From Pterois miles (taxonomy: Eukaryota > Chordata > Actinopteri > Perciformes > Scorpaenidae): DNA of 64,000 nt. A model generated the notes under the pieces. The model did not search any database and had not been told where the DNA came from. It worked only from the letters and a program-made list of their open reading frames with translations. How positions within the stretch are numbered: position 1 is the stretch's first letter; each line of letters starts with the position of its first letter. The stretch is taken from the NCBI GenBank assembly GCA_947000775.1, contig CAMQGK010000334.1, positions 4,536,501 to 4,600,500 of the forward strand, written 5' to 3'. The position numbers were made by a program, and so were the translations under genes. Shown here in pieces: positions 13,517-26,009 of the stretch.

Positions 13517-16500
13517 CAGACAGGAGAAGAGGAAAAACGTCCCTCCACTGTTTGCTTTAGTTAATTTTAGGTTGGCTGCTTGGTATCGTCAGTGGTGTTG
13601 TTTGTTAATTAATGACTATAATGACAATTCCCCTGAGCAGAGCAGCGAGGACTGAAAGGGTTGGACGCTCCCATGTCTAATCTCATCTGGGGCCCTCAGC
13701 CCAGTTTGCTTTAACTTCAGCTGCTTCCAATTTGGGCTCAGCACTTGTGCTGCGCTGGCCATTTACATAACCACGAATATCAGCTGCTGTGGCCTTTTCT
13801 GCACGTCGGCGTCTACAGCCTGCCTCCCTGCATGAATGTGATTTATGTGTCTTTGTGGATCTCTTCTCATGAAGGCATAAATACTGTGGATGTGGCTAAA
13901 GCTGACATCAAATCTGCTTTTTTGTGAATGAACTGGAGCAAAAGAGAATAACATGTTTAACACCTGCTAATGCAAACACAGGGGGATCCAGCATGAATGT
14001 CACTGACAGAAAAGAGGAGGGCTGAATGAAAAGGTGGTGACTTCGATAGTGCTGCTCGGTGTGGTCTAAAGAGGAGTGGGAGTGGGAGGTCACCTGCTCT
14101 TGCTCAGCTCCCTCCCCTCTGACCTCAGGCCTAGGTCGCTCCACTCACAGCTACTAAAGCCTGCTGCCATTAATGCAGCTAATCATGCCGAACAGCTGCA
14201 TCCCTCACTGTACAAATCCTCAACACCTCGCTCTCCCCACCCACACATTGACTCTGGCAGCCAGACAGACATATACACCGGCGTCCATGCACTCCCACTC
14301 TTTCGTCGCTAATGGCAAGCTGCAGCCGACTGATGTTTAAAGCGCGGTAGGTTTAGCGTGCAGGCCTGTGATAAGCCGAGCTGAGCTGTGAAAACACAGA
14401 TTACATTTCTGCGGCTTATTACAGACAGCGCGCCTCTGCCTCCAAGCCTTACCGTAATTGCGACCCAAAAACCGCAGCCTCCGCTTGGCTGCGAGATACG
14501 GTTTGATGGGGACCCCCGCGGCACAGCTTTGACAGCCGTGCTAATTCAAGCCTACGTTCCCCCCATATGTTTTGCTGCATGCTGGCCCCCTCCTGTGATA
14601 AGCTGCAGCCACATTTCTTTTAAGTGCCGTCCTGTCATAAATCAAATCAAGTCAAATATATCTACTGTTGTTGCTTAGTGTCATCTTCACACTTTTAAAG
14701 CTCCATCAAAATGAACATAAAGAGGGCAAAAGCACTATGAATTTGACTGATTTCCATGACAATCATCCTTCATTGCAGTACTGTGCGTTGATGCTGATGC
14801 AACCTGTATGGGAGCCAGCTCTAATGTAATAATGTTGCTTTTACAGGTTACATTTGATATTCTTGTATCACGAAATTGCGTCTAAATGAGGTATAATTTT
14901 GATATTTGTGTGCACAAGTTGGGATATCCCATCTGAAAACAAGCATTTACTTACTAAGAATGCCAAAGCCAACCAGGCATACATTAAGTCTCTGTTTCTG
15001 GCAGGCTATGAAAGTGCCTCTATCTGCAAATACTTAGCCTTTTTTTCACTCAAGCTCAATCAGAGATAAAGAGCATTGTGTTCCAAGCCCACAAGTAAGA
15101 CAATATCTCCCAAACCTCATAGAAAACAATTTGGACCCAGTAATTACACCACTGGCCTGGAATCCCAGCCAAGTCCTGAGTTTGGGGGTGAGGAAATGAG
15201 AAGAGAGCAAATGTGAAAGGTGCCTGTCTGATGCAGTGTTACCTTACTCCGCTTGGACTCTGATGGAGTATGTTTGTTTATCAGCCTGGGCGTGATGTAA
15301 TGTTTTGCTTTTGGAACCCTCGGTTTGAGCGAGATAGGCCAAAAAGTCTGTGTATGACTGGATGACAGCATGGCGTGAACTCTTCCCATAACGTTCTCTC
15401 ATTTGTCTCTGCTGCTTTGGAAACGCATAATCTAAAACTTAAACAGAGACACGTTATCTTCACTTCAGACCGGACCTGTTGATTTACATTTGTTGACCAA
15501 TCGGCTGGCAGGAGGAGGGGTGAGAACAGAGGGACACAAGAGAAAACAACTCTCTCATCTCCATTTAAAATATAAGTCCCGGGGTCCTGCTGGTACGGAC
15601 ATTGTTGAGATCTGCTGTAATGCAGAACAGCCTTGGGAGTCAGACGTGGCCAGGGGCTTTTGGGGTGGCCTAGTGAGAGAAGGGTGGAAGTAAAAGCAGG
15701 GCAGCAGTGGGAGTAAATGAGCGGATCATACACATTTTCTACAGTCTGTGAAAAGCAGACAAGCAGAGGAAAAGGGATGATGGGAGCTAAGGTATATAAA
15801 AGATATACAGTATGTATCCGGTGTTAGTTATGTGATTTATGAGCTCAAAGGCAATATGTTTTTAATGTCCAAACTAGACAGCAGATTTCAAATAGGATTT
15901 TTTTTCTTTTATATAACAGAGGCGCTGTTAGTACAGAGCCTTTTTAATTCAGCCTAACTCGAGGTCAAACAAATGCTCAAAGCTGTCTGGAAATCCACAA
16001 AGAAATGTGTAGAGATTTGAAGATGGAGCTGCAAACAGGTATTAAGAGCCTGGATTTGAAACTTGCACCCACTGAACTACGTGTGCAGCTTTAAACTTTC
16101 ACTTGGCAACACTATGGTGACAGATTTAAGCACTATCACGAACAGTCTCCAGCTTTGCCCGTGTGGCGAGCTTTTATTTCTCCTTAAAGCAGCGAATGAG
16201 GCAGACAGCAGCGGGGTATCAGGTTCTACGCTGGCAAGGGGTTCTGCTCACGCGGCAGGAGCAGAACAAAGCGCCGGTGGCCCTGGATAGCATCCATGGT
16301 GCCGGAGAGTAAAGGCCCTGTGAATGGAACCTGTCACTTCCACTCAGCGCTGCCTGTGATCTGAGCCACCCGGAACGACGCTCAGATAAGTGGCTAATCC
16401 CAGCATCCCTGCTGGCTCAACAGCCCCCTACTGCCATGACAACCGGAGGGGAATCTCCTCCAGCAACAACTTAATTGGATAATTTCCTCCCTGTTTGACT

Positions 16501-16845
16501 GTGTGTTCCTATGCTTTTGTTAAGTAAAGTCTGGGTTGTCGGACTATCAATGTGTTCTTTGACTTTTTGGAGTAAAACAAGAAGGACTGCAGCAGCCTTC
16601 AAGCCAGTGGGAGAGCTGCTCTCGGTTCACCTGGGAATGGTGGCACAAAAGAGAAAAACAGCTTCTGCTTTCAGTGCCACAAAAAAGTGACCACTTGAAG
16701 CACTGTAAACATTTATTGTCCTTTGTGTCGCGAAGCCTAGCGATTTATGTTACACCCAGTCAAGTCCTGGGTCTCGGCATAAATAGACGCTCCACCCTTC
16801 TCCCCAGACTGCAGGGACACAGGGGCCAGTGCCAGGGGAACTCAT

Positions 16846-16847
<2 letters not shown>

Positions 16848-16904
<57 letters not shown>
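16848..16904 (+). repeat. (TG)n microsatellite
   Basis: About 28 uninterrupted GT units, just left of emid1 exon 3. Confidence 0.97.
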
Positions 16905-16905
<1 letters not shown>

Positions 16906-17437
16906 GGGCAGCTACTGTAGTTGAAGAATGAAATCAGCAGTGCTAGCATGGCACTTTAAGAGCATGAAGACTTTGTTCCAGCTGGACCATAAAACGCAAA
17001 AACCACACAAAAAGAATGGACCATAAGGTAGTACAATGACTCTTACATTGAACACATTAAAACTGATTAATAAAGTGGAAGTGTCTGACTCATCCTGAAG
17101 AGGCAGAAGGATCTTATTTCTTAACTTCATTTAGAAGACAGAAGCTGCCTTATGTAAGCCTAATGGAAATCACTCCTGTTTTAAAGCATTGCTTGTACAC
17201 GTGTATTGGAAGGCACATACGCAGGCTTTAAGACAGCTATGCTAACAGAGGGATGCACATGGTGATAAGTGGGTGAGCTTGAAGAGATACAGGATGATAA
17301 AAAGAGGAAACAGACACGTACTGAGTCATTTTTCAGTTTGATAAGTGCCCTGGCTGAGAGCCACAACTGTTCATTTCTAGCTGCTGCTGTGTAACTAACG
17401 TGTGCATGTGTCCGGGAGTCCTTCGGTCTCGTCTTAC

Positions 17438-17541
17438 CTTCTTCACAGGCGGCGCCGCTGAATCCTGGACAGCATTTCCACTCCAGAGAGGTCACAGTGC
17501 GATACACCACTTTATAGGAAGGTCTGACCACAGTCCTGTAG
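17438..17541 (-). CDS. emid1: emid1 coding exon 3 (EMI domain, second half)
   Basis: The exon encodes YRTVVRPSYKVVYRTVTS and then LEWKCCPGFSGAACEE, the second half of the EMI domain with the last three cysteines. The acceptor is TTTTTCAG|CTAC and the donor is GAAG|GTAAGA. Phase joins exon 2 through an AG/C serine codon. Confidence 0.92.
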
Positions 17542-20500
17542 CTGAAAAACACACACAAAATCTAAATCCATCACACACATACAGTACAGGTAACGATAGC
17601 CGTCTGCGTATGCACTGTGAAGGTGATAACCAACTTTTTTATTTGGCTCATGTGTTATTCAGTGAGTAGCTCCAAGTTACTTTTGATGACTTTTGATTTC
17701 TTACAGGTGAATTCACAAATTGTATCCGCTGATAGCACCATGAATTGCTCATCACTTATCTGCCCCGTCTCAAGGTCTGATTCACAAAAGATATTTGCTG
17801 ATGATATTATCCACACGGCAGAGTATAAATGTTGCCTTTGTGCCACTAACACAACAGGCAGAACAATGACAGAGAGAAAAAAACTAATTGAAATGTTCAG
17901 ACCAAGAGCTACAGGTCCTGACCTATGAGGTGATGAAGCATTCTTCAAAACTTCATGCTAGAAATATAAATGCAATGGAGAGAAGCCAAATTTGATATTT
18001 AACATCCTAGTCTATCAGTATAAATGCGCTTCAGTTACATCCACTCTCTGAAGACTAATAATTTCACTGTGACTGCATGTGGCTATTAGTGCTGATCTTT
18101 GTCAATTGTACCATTTTTGCAATGAGGCTCATTTGCATAGAAAGGGGCCAATTTTACGCCACATATATGTATATTACCTCATTTAAATATGTGCAAATAG
18201 CACAGGAGCACCAAGATGCTACTTTGTGTGGATTTTGCTCAGTAGTGTTTAGTGTAATGAGCCCTCATTTTGTTTTTTTCATTTCCCAGAATGCCTTTTG
18301 TCTACCCCCAGGAACAGGTGTGAACTTATGTATGATTTTTTTTTTTTTCAATTGCTCCTTACTCAGAACACAACATGTGGTGCAGCTGTGTTGCATTTTG
18401 ATCTATTGATGAGATTCACTCATTGTCGGTAAAATGGGAAGAACAAGAAAACCTGCTGTTAATCCAACATGGTAGTATTCAGGCTACTTTTGCTGTGTTA
18501 TGCACATGGAATGGTTCATTAACAAGAGAAACCAAATATTATCAAACCTTACAAATCTCTGTCTTAATTTCCCAATATCTCAGACAAGACATTACAAATC
18601 AATGAAAAAGGTTTTCCGACTAGCTTGCCTCTAAAAAAGGGTTAAATAAAGGCTAAATAAAAAAAAATAAATGCTTTTTGGTTTGATGTATAGTCTCAAC
18701 AACATGACCTGAACGTGACATGACTTGCAGTGACGAATGTCAAAGCTAAAGAAGAGAAGAACGATTATCAGACATTGATTTTGAAGAAGATGACAGTTTT
18801 TCTGGTATTAATTTTGGTGTTTTTGGTATTTGAAGGTGGGTTCTTCTTTTCAAAGAGCTCACAGTGTCGGTGGATCGGCAGTAGCAGTAAAGTCGCCTTC
18901 TCACCTGCCTCCCGTACATCCCTGCGGCCAGCGGCACGTCTGGTAGACCCGCTGAAGGACAGTCCCATTCTGCACCTGGCAAGTTACCGTCTTAGTGACC
19001 GTATGAGGACACCAGTTCCTGTGGGAGAGAGAGAGAGAGAGAAATAGTGAGTGAAAGCCACAAATGCAGAATAAAACATCAGCTGATATTTTTAGACACA
19101 GAACAAAATCACATTTTCAGACTAAATAATTCAAGGAAGGACTGTGTATATCATCAGAAACACCTTCAAACAAGTGCACTCGCACTAAAGCACGCTCACT
19201 AAAGGAAATTAGCCATGCAGTCACATTCAATACGCTGTTGTTTTCCCACCGGTTCAGATCCTTTCCCTCCCTTCCCCCACCCTTTTGTTTTGAAACCTTT
19301 TTATAGTGTTTACATGGTTTTAATCAGTCACGAGACATGCAGGAGTGCATTGTGGGCTGTATTTACACTGCGGTCTCTCTTCTATCAATACACATCCGTT
19401 TGCATTCGGCCCTCAGAGGAGGGATAGTCCCTCAGGAGGGAATAAAGAGGAGGACGGGGTCCCATACGGAGATTAGAGTTATTAAACACGGGTTAATTCT
19501 GGGTCATGAATGCATTCATTTCCAGAGAGGCTCCGGAAGACTTTGTATCAGGATTCACTGAGGCTGTTAAGAAACTGACCTGCTAGAGAAAAAAAGCTTA
19601 CGTAAAGGTCAGAGGTTAAGATCTGATAGTGAGGATAAGATCACTTACAGCAGGCGGTCAAGTGCATTCACCTCAAAGGTATTTCTTAGGCATCCAGAAG
19701 CAAAATTTTAATTTTTCACACAGCACCAAAAGCAAAATTATTAGCTAATCGGTTTGGTTTAATCCCCACTGAGAGCTCATCTAACAGGAGAGGATATCCA
19801 TTCCTGATAGGGTGGGGGGCAATGAGAAATGTTTATGAGAAAAGTTTAGCTTGAGAGGCCAGTTTCATCTCACCCCCGTACTTATCATATCAATACAACA
19901 CTGGAGGGTGATCACTCCTCTCCTCTGTTGCTTTAATGTATGGAAAACACACTGAGGCTGTTTGAGCTGCCATATGTTACTATTATTATATTAACAATGA
20001 AGTGTACAAACACCCAGATTACCTTCACATGGCTACAGCTGGAGGAGAAACAAGGGCAACAACCACTATGGCCTGTGTTTACACAATCAGTAGAGGTATA
20101 GAAAGGGGGCTCTATGTGGAAACCACAAAGGAGACTGTGTGGCTCACAGCACAAACTACACTCTGTGTGTTCTGCTGCCAATGTGTTTGCAAGAGTGGGA
20201 GGGTGTTCCCACCAAAGTCTGTTTGTCAATATGTGAGACCATATGTTTGTGTGTGTGAGAGGCAGTTTACACTAAAGGAAACTGCCGAGGGCGGAGGATG
20301 CGAAGCAGCCCTGAACTAGCTCCCATTAACAATCCCCACATGTGGAGGCGGCGGCCGCACACACAGACCTGAGCCAGTGAGCAGGGCCACCTCTGGGAAA
20401 CATCTGAATATGACTGCAGGTATTTCTTTTTGATGGTACTTTAGGTTTGTCTGGATTACTGATTGATCTTGTTTTTTCCATTAATATAATGCCATTTAAT

Positions 20501-23500
20501 GAAAAACGTTTGCCAGATTAAGTTACCAATGTAAAATGTGACAATCTGAGATACTTCAAGGATTATTAAAGAGGACCTATTACGCTTTTCTCCCTTTCCT
20601 TCAGTGTGTTATATAGTTTTTGTGCATGTAAAAGGTCTGCAAACTTATGAAACCCACACTCCACATCAAAAGGAGTTACTCTCCCCGCAGAGACACTGAT
20701 CTGGACTTCCTGAAACGCCTCGTTTGAAGTCCCACCTTTTGTGATGTCACTAGGTAACACAGTTGCATAATACCTGCCTAGTGGCTAGTTTGGCACACCC
20801 CCAAAAAGCTAGTTAGAGCAGAGCGGAGTCCAAAGGGTTTGGTTCAGATAGAAAGTGAAAAGAGATGTACAACCACTATGTTAAAAGTAAAGTTTTTTTT
20901 AAACATTAAAGCATGTAAACAAGTTCAAATAGAAACCCAAAATACAAGTATGCCCTTGAAAATGCAGGTAATGAGCAGCAATATGTCGTCTTTAAAAGTA
21001 AAAGATGTGCAAAAGTAAGACACTAATCAAAAACTCCTCAAGTAAAGCGAGTAGAGAGTTTAAATACAAGCCCACCCTTCATGTGTCTTAGTATATCCAT
21101 CAGCCTGAAGGCCACAGAAATGAACGTGGATCTATATGATTAGCCTGATTGCGTTCCCTTGTCCAGAAAAAAATTGCTCTAATCATCAGTGGAAAATGTC
21201 AGACGTTGAAGGAGCTGTGGTCAGGTAGAGCTGGGAGTAACGGGAGGGGGTATTAAAGCCCAGCTCCTCCCCACCACTTATCCTCCAGACCCAACAGATA
21301 AACATCTGAGTTTCCCAGACTGAGAGGAGGTTTCACCTGGGAACAGCTAAGATTGTCACCAGGGGGTACGAGGAGGGAAGTGGGGGGAGTTTATGGGCTC
21401 CCCCTCTCTCTTTGCATTGCACTTATGCAATTACCAAGGAGGAAATGCCAATCGCTGCTGCTGCTTCAGTGAATGAAATAACAAAAGTAGTTAGCATAAC
21501 AGAGTTTACAGTTTCCCAAATGACTTGACATCCAATACCTGCATTACCTACGTAACTGATTTCATAACTACAAGGCACCAAGAACCGCAGGGAGGATGGA
21601 GATGCCTAAAGATTGTTATTAATTAGAGGTCTAAGAATATATCGATAAGCATGAGTATCACAATATCATGTGTAATACTGTATTGATTCTCCAAAACACT
21701 ATATTGATTGTTTAATAACCTCTTAAAAATACAGACCGCTATTCAGATGATGAAGTTACTGGCATCATATGAAGCTAGAAAACATAAGTAAGCTAAGAAA
21801 ACCATTGGTACCAACCACATCATACTAGCTTGTCACAAAGGAGGATGATTAACGTTGGCATGGTAATGTTCACAGGGGTCACTTGACCTCTGACCTCAAC
21901 ATATGTGAATGAAAATGCCCATGAGGCAGTATGCCTGTACATTTATTTTTTTTTCTTCTATTATAAAATAGTATGTTCTTTCTCGTAATATACTGTATCA
22001 TCTTACTGTATCACAATATATGAATCATTACCTCAGTACCATGATACATATAGCACCAGATTCTTTCAAATACACGGCTGTAATATTAACCGGGTACAGG
22101 TAACATTATTATCTCCTCTGGGAGGTACATGACTACAGATTAAAAATTTGTCTTACTTACAAGGCCTACAGTCAGTAACTTTACACGTTATGTTGCAGAG
22201 AACTACTAAGCAATGGTCCAATGAATTTTGTCTTGCTTTATTCATAAAGGGACACTTTATGTCTTTCACTCTAAAATGTTTCATAGTCAACACCTTCCTC
22301 TTCCCGGAGGTGTCTTCATGTTATGAAGCACCACGCTGTTTCACTGGCAAAAGCACCAAGCGGTCCCTCAGTGAGTATCAGGTCTCTAAGCACACATGGC
22401 ACACTCTGAACGCCGGGCCCAAGCTAAATAAATCATCAGCCATCTCTCACAGTCGCACACGGCCACGGCCAGCAGCTATGAAAGAAATCCACAATCTTTA
22501 AGGGACGGAAAAATCACAGCTTCAGCCCATCTGTTCCTCAACGCTGCAGATGCCAAGACAGTAAAACTTGGGAAGGACAGAAAAGGTGCTGAACGCTGAG
22601 TGCCTAAATGAATGAGAGCTCATGAACTTGTCACAAAAGCAGCTCAAACCGGTATCTGTGTTTCTAGTAGCCCTCATTGGGACTTGTACGCTATGTAGTT
22701 TGCATCTTTTATGATCAGACTAATAAGTTAAAGCTCTTCCTGCAGCTGAGTGGGGATGAAGAAGCTGGGAGTTAAAATATGTGACTTAAGATTGTAGATG
22801 AGGGCAAAATGACTAGTAAGTCCTTTTCCATCGACCCATCCATTCACATATTGTGGGAGGAGCAACACTCAAAGATATGTTTGAATGCAGCATGGACAGA
22901 AATGTGAAGGAAGTTCTCTAGATTTCTGTCTGTGGGAAAATAATACTTGAGGGGAACAAAGGACAAAAGACAGATGTGGCAAACGGCCAGACAGAGGAGA
23001 GGACGCAAAGGTTATTTTATCATAAGGGTCACACTAGGTTGCTTCCGATGGGAACAAGGAAATAGAAGGAAAGACAATTATGAAGCACTGCTGGTCTCAC
23101 AGGTTGTATAGATGACAAATGTGGTGCAACAACAAATGACAGAGAGAGAAACAGAGGGCACAGTCACAGCGAAATTAATGAAGCGATTCTGCAGCTTCAA
23201 GGAAAAACAGAGAGAACCCCAATACTTTGAAGAAATATTGAATATGCTCCTGGAGAATATTAAGGCAGGTGGGCTATCATATTGCGGGTTCAAAGCTGCC
23301 GTGTGTTTTCCATGTGTAGAGGACCGTGGAGATCATAAGAGCACCACAGCTAGGCCTTGGAGGTCAGGGCTAAGTGACTCTTCACAGCGGCCTCCTGAAG
23401 AACAAGGAAAACTCTCATTTGTCTTTGTCCATCTGGAGCTTTCGGGCCTGGACACCTGTGAGCTTTGAGTGAGTCTCTCGGTGTGACGGGTCTGTGCATC

Positions 23501-26009
23501 TTTAAGTGGTTCAGGCTGCGAGTACAAAGGGAAATCCTGTCAGCTGAAGACTTCACTCACATCACACCTGATGGCTCCACGCAGCCCGATTATAAGTCAT
23601 GAATGTACCGTCATGTAGAGCTCAGCTAAGACACTGGTCACCTGCAGTGTACAGTATGTAGTCAGAGCGCTGATAGAGGGCATTTTTATTATCAATTATT
23701 TTCCTGATTAATCAAGTAATCATTATAAAATGGTGGATCACAGCTTCCCAAAGCCCAAGGCGATGTCTTCATTGTCTTGTTTTGTCCATCTACAGTCCAA
23801 AACCCAAAAAGATTCTGCTTACAACTGTAGAAAACTAGAGAAACAAGCAAATATTCATATTTTAGAAGCCTGAATTAGATCAGATGTTTTCTCTTAAAAG
23901 TGTGGCACTGCGACTGATTATCAATTCATCTGCTATTTCTTTGATTAATCATTTGCTCTATATCAGAAAATAGTGAAGAACGCCCACCACTGTTTCCCAA
24001 GAGTCCAAGATATTGTCTTAACATGTCTTATTCTGTCCTGCTGCTTGTCCGAAAAACAAAGCTGTTCACTGTACAATGATATAAAACTGAGAAAATCATC
24101 ACAACAGAGGAAATTGAACCTTCAAATTTAAGTAATTTTTGCTTAGAAAGTGATGAATCAGTGAACTGGTATATGGTTTCACTCCTTGAGGATTATCCTG
24201 ATTCAAATATCAGCCACCGATCAGTGACTGCTTCCTAATATACTTGGAGTCCATACATTATCTTAAGTATTTGAAATCCAAAGGCATTTTGCTTTAAGCC
24301 ACATGGGGCTCAGCCTGCTGGAATCTCAGTCATCTTCATTCTCATGCTTGGATATGGTTAAGATGGTTGAGGAATGAGGGGTTCAGGCTGTGTGTCAGAC
24401 CATGACAAGTCCTCCGAGGGAGGATAAAGAAGTGGGCCAGACAAGAAATAAAGCAGCAGCTACCTCTGTAACCCCTCGGTGTACTGAGCTCATATAGTCG
24501 TTAAGATCGACAAGGGTGAGCGAACACTTTATCAGCTCCTCCACAGACTGAATGCGAAATTACTCGAGAGTTGTTAATCCCCTTTGATTTGGGTAATCAC
24601 TGTGTGAAGACAGGGCTGGTACATACTTAGAGAAGGCTGTCCTGTGACAGAATCCCAGTCTGCTAAATTTAATGTTTATTTCCTTTGAAGTGCGTGAACC
24701 CCAGCGACAAGTTAAGTTTCTGTCACTCAGTGTCAAGTTGCTAATGAGAGCCTTCTGCTCTGAAATCCCACTGCCACTGTTTGGCTTTGTTGATACACCA
24801 CAAACTGCTGCTTTCACAGGTCAGACCAGACTCAGCAGGTGGACTGAGCTCCTCTCTTGTGTCACCTCAAACCCGCTGACCTCTCCGCCTCTGAGGACGG
24901 TGGCTGACTCACACCACCAAACAGCTCCACATTCCTCCACTTGCCACTTACAAACAGCAGCAAACTCACTGTAAACTCACCTCCCCTATCCCAGAACAAG
25001 CCCAGATGTGGTGGAGGAGTCCCAGCTGCTTGTGTTTAGTAAACATGTCCACAAACCTCTGGCTGTGAGTGACAGAGGGGGGGCGGCTGAGCAGAAAGGT
25101 GAGCCAGTGGAGCGCTGAAAGCCACCTGGACACACCCAGAAGAACAGGCCTCATCGGGGAGAAGAGGTTTCAGCCTCCGGCCACGTTCGGCCCACACACA
25201 CTCTCAGATGGGAAATGTCTTCTCATCATTAAGCGCTGCAGCAGAGCTGGTTAGCGCTCTTATGTGTGTTTAGTCTGCTTCAGAAACTCCATCGCCAGCT
25301 ATTCTGCTGCTGCACAGAGGACCGATCATGTCTCCCTTTTCATCCAGTGATCAATCAGTCTTTGCCACTTTATTACACACATACAAACCATCGCTCACTG
25401 TCTTATTCAAGACATCCTCACCACCATATAGGGGCAGGTTTTTACGTGGACGGATGTAAAGGTGGTGCTTTGAAGAGCAGCCTGACAGATGATGGAGACA
25501 GCGGTGCTGCAGGGATACAGAGCACAGCAACACACCTCAGAGACAGTGGAGGTGGTTGATCGGGGACTACAATGAGGGCAGGAGTCAGCACAGCTAATGT
25601 TTGCTGCCAGCACAGGAAAAAGGAAACCGACTGTCAGGAAGACAATAGGACCTGGTGGATGGATGGAGATGGGAGTAGCTCTGCAGAGTCGTGCATAGAC
25701 AAGAGGACACAAAAGAAACAGACTGTAGATGCAAAAAGGGGTTAATGTGTGAATGTAACAAGACATAATTAATAATTAACATGCAGTACAGTTACATATT
25801 TATGTATTGTCATGTGGTGGTTGGTTTCCTCACCTTTTCTGGTAGACTGAGGTGTAAGAGGCTGGTGTCTGCGTCCCGGCTGAGTAGGCTTTGTAAAGTC
25901 CCGTCTTCCAGGTCCCGTCAACTAACGTGGTCAGCCAGAGTACCAGCACGGTCCACAGCAAACTTTTACTACAAAGCGCGGACACGCTCTCCCGTTGGCG
26001 CCGTCCCAT
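17438..26009 (-). CDS. emid1: EMI domain-containing protein 1-like, first three coding exons
   Basis: This encodes the start of a secreted matrix glycoprotein. Exon 1 is 25834-26009 (58 codons plus 2 nt), exon 2 is 18905-19018, exon 3 is 17438-17541; phases agree and splice sites are GT-AG. Exon 1 starts MGRRQRESVSALCSK and has a hydrophobic core SLLWTVLVLWLTTLVDG that looks like a signal peptide. Exons 2-3 form one EMI domain beginning NWCPHTVTKTVTCQVQNGT and ending WKCCPGFSGAACEE, with the seven cysteines of the family. The block SYRTVVRPSYKV is closer to EMID1 than to COL26A1 or the EMILINs. The collagen-like repeats that follow in EMID1 were not found between 1 and 17437, so they are either in exons I missed or beyond the left edge. 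Confidence 0.87.
17542..18904 (-). other. emid1 intron 2
   Basis: Bounded by GT at 18903-18904 and AG at 17542-17543 on the minus strand. An AAATAAAGG...AAAAAAATAAA stretch at about 18635-18672 resembles a retroposon tail; otherwise I see nothing. Confidence 0.8.
18600..18672 (+). repeat. Possible retroposon 3' tail
   Basis: GGGTTAAATAAAGGCTAAAT followed by an A-rich run resembles the 3' end of fish non-LTR elements. Short and weak. Confidence 0.35.
18905..19018 (-). CDS. emid1: emid1 coding exon 2 (EMI domain, first half)
   Basis: The exon encodes the first half of the EMI domain, NWCPHTV to RWPQGCTGG, with four of the seven cysteines. The acceptor polypyrimidine tract is a pure (TC)n microsatellite ending CCCACAG. 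The donor is GGCAG|GTGAGA. Confidence 0.9.
19020..19043 (+). repeat. (GA)n at the emid1 exon 2 acceptor
   Basis: About nine GA units lie 3 nt from the exon 2 start, so on the transcribed strand (CT)n makes up the polypyrimidine tract. Confidence 0.9.
20566..20995 (+). mobile_element. piggyBac-like MITE with TTAA target duplication
   Basis: The element 20570-20991 is flanked by TTAA on both sides (20566-20569, 20992-20995). Its ends are inverted: left AGAGGACCTATTA, right (reverse complement) AGACGACATATTG. The interior has no transposase. TTAA duplications are typical of the piggyBac group; the family is common in percomorphs (recalled). Confidence 0.78.
21634..22040 (+). repeat. Interspersed repeat, family B (copy 1)
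   Basis: Recognised by ATATATCGATAAGCATGAGT, GGCATCATATGAAGCTAGAA, CATTGGTACCAACCACATCA and CACTTGACCTCTGACCTCAA. A second copy starts at about 63765 and runs off the window. Confidence 0.65.
23690..23934 (+). repeat. Interspersed repeat, family A (copy 4), in emid1 intron 1
   Basis: TTATCAATTATTTTCCTGAT, TTCCCAAAGCCCAAGGCGAT and TTGTCTTGTTTTGTCC blocks match family A; the end is followed immediately by another copy. Confidence 0.65.
23935..24165 (+). repeat. Interspersed repeat, family A (copy 5), tandem to copy 4
   Basis: TTTGATTAATCATTTGCTCT, TGTTTCCCAAGAGTCCAAGA and GTCTTATTCTGTCC repeat the same block order in the same orientation as copy 4, so two diverged copies stand head to tail. 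Confidence 0.55.
25834..26009 (-). CDS. emid1: emid1 coding exon 1 (signal peptide)
   Basis: The ATG at 26009 was chosen because it has G at -3 and G at +4 and opens a frame with a clear signal sequence that joins in phase to the EMI domain. An ATG 11 nt upstream (26020) is in another frame and stops after 30 codons. The donor is AAAAG|GTGAGG. The exon lies in a locally GC-richer stretch, consistent with a promoter-proximal position. Confidence 0.85.

Larger units (their letters stand above)
1..17437. other. No gene recognised; emid1 intron 3 or 3' flank
   Basis: This stretch is unassigned apart from the repeats listed separately. Open frames here (for example 3227-3733 plus strand, 8181-8510 plus strand) show no family resemblance and no splice context. 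I looked on the minus strand for Gly-X-Y collagen exons of emid1 and saw none by eye. Positions 1-80 look like the end of a further degraded repeat sharing the 'ttgttttgtcc' block with family A. Confidence 0.6.
19019..25833 (-). other. emid1 intron 1
   Basis: A 6.8-kb first intron bounded by GT at 25832-25833 and AG at 19019-19020 on the minus strand. It holds a TTAA-flanked MITE, a second degraded repeat and two family A copies (listed separately). No other gene seen. Confidence 0.85.
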
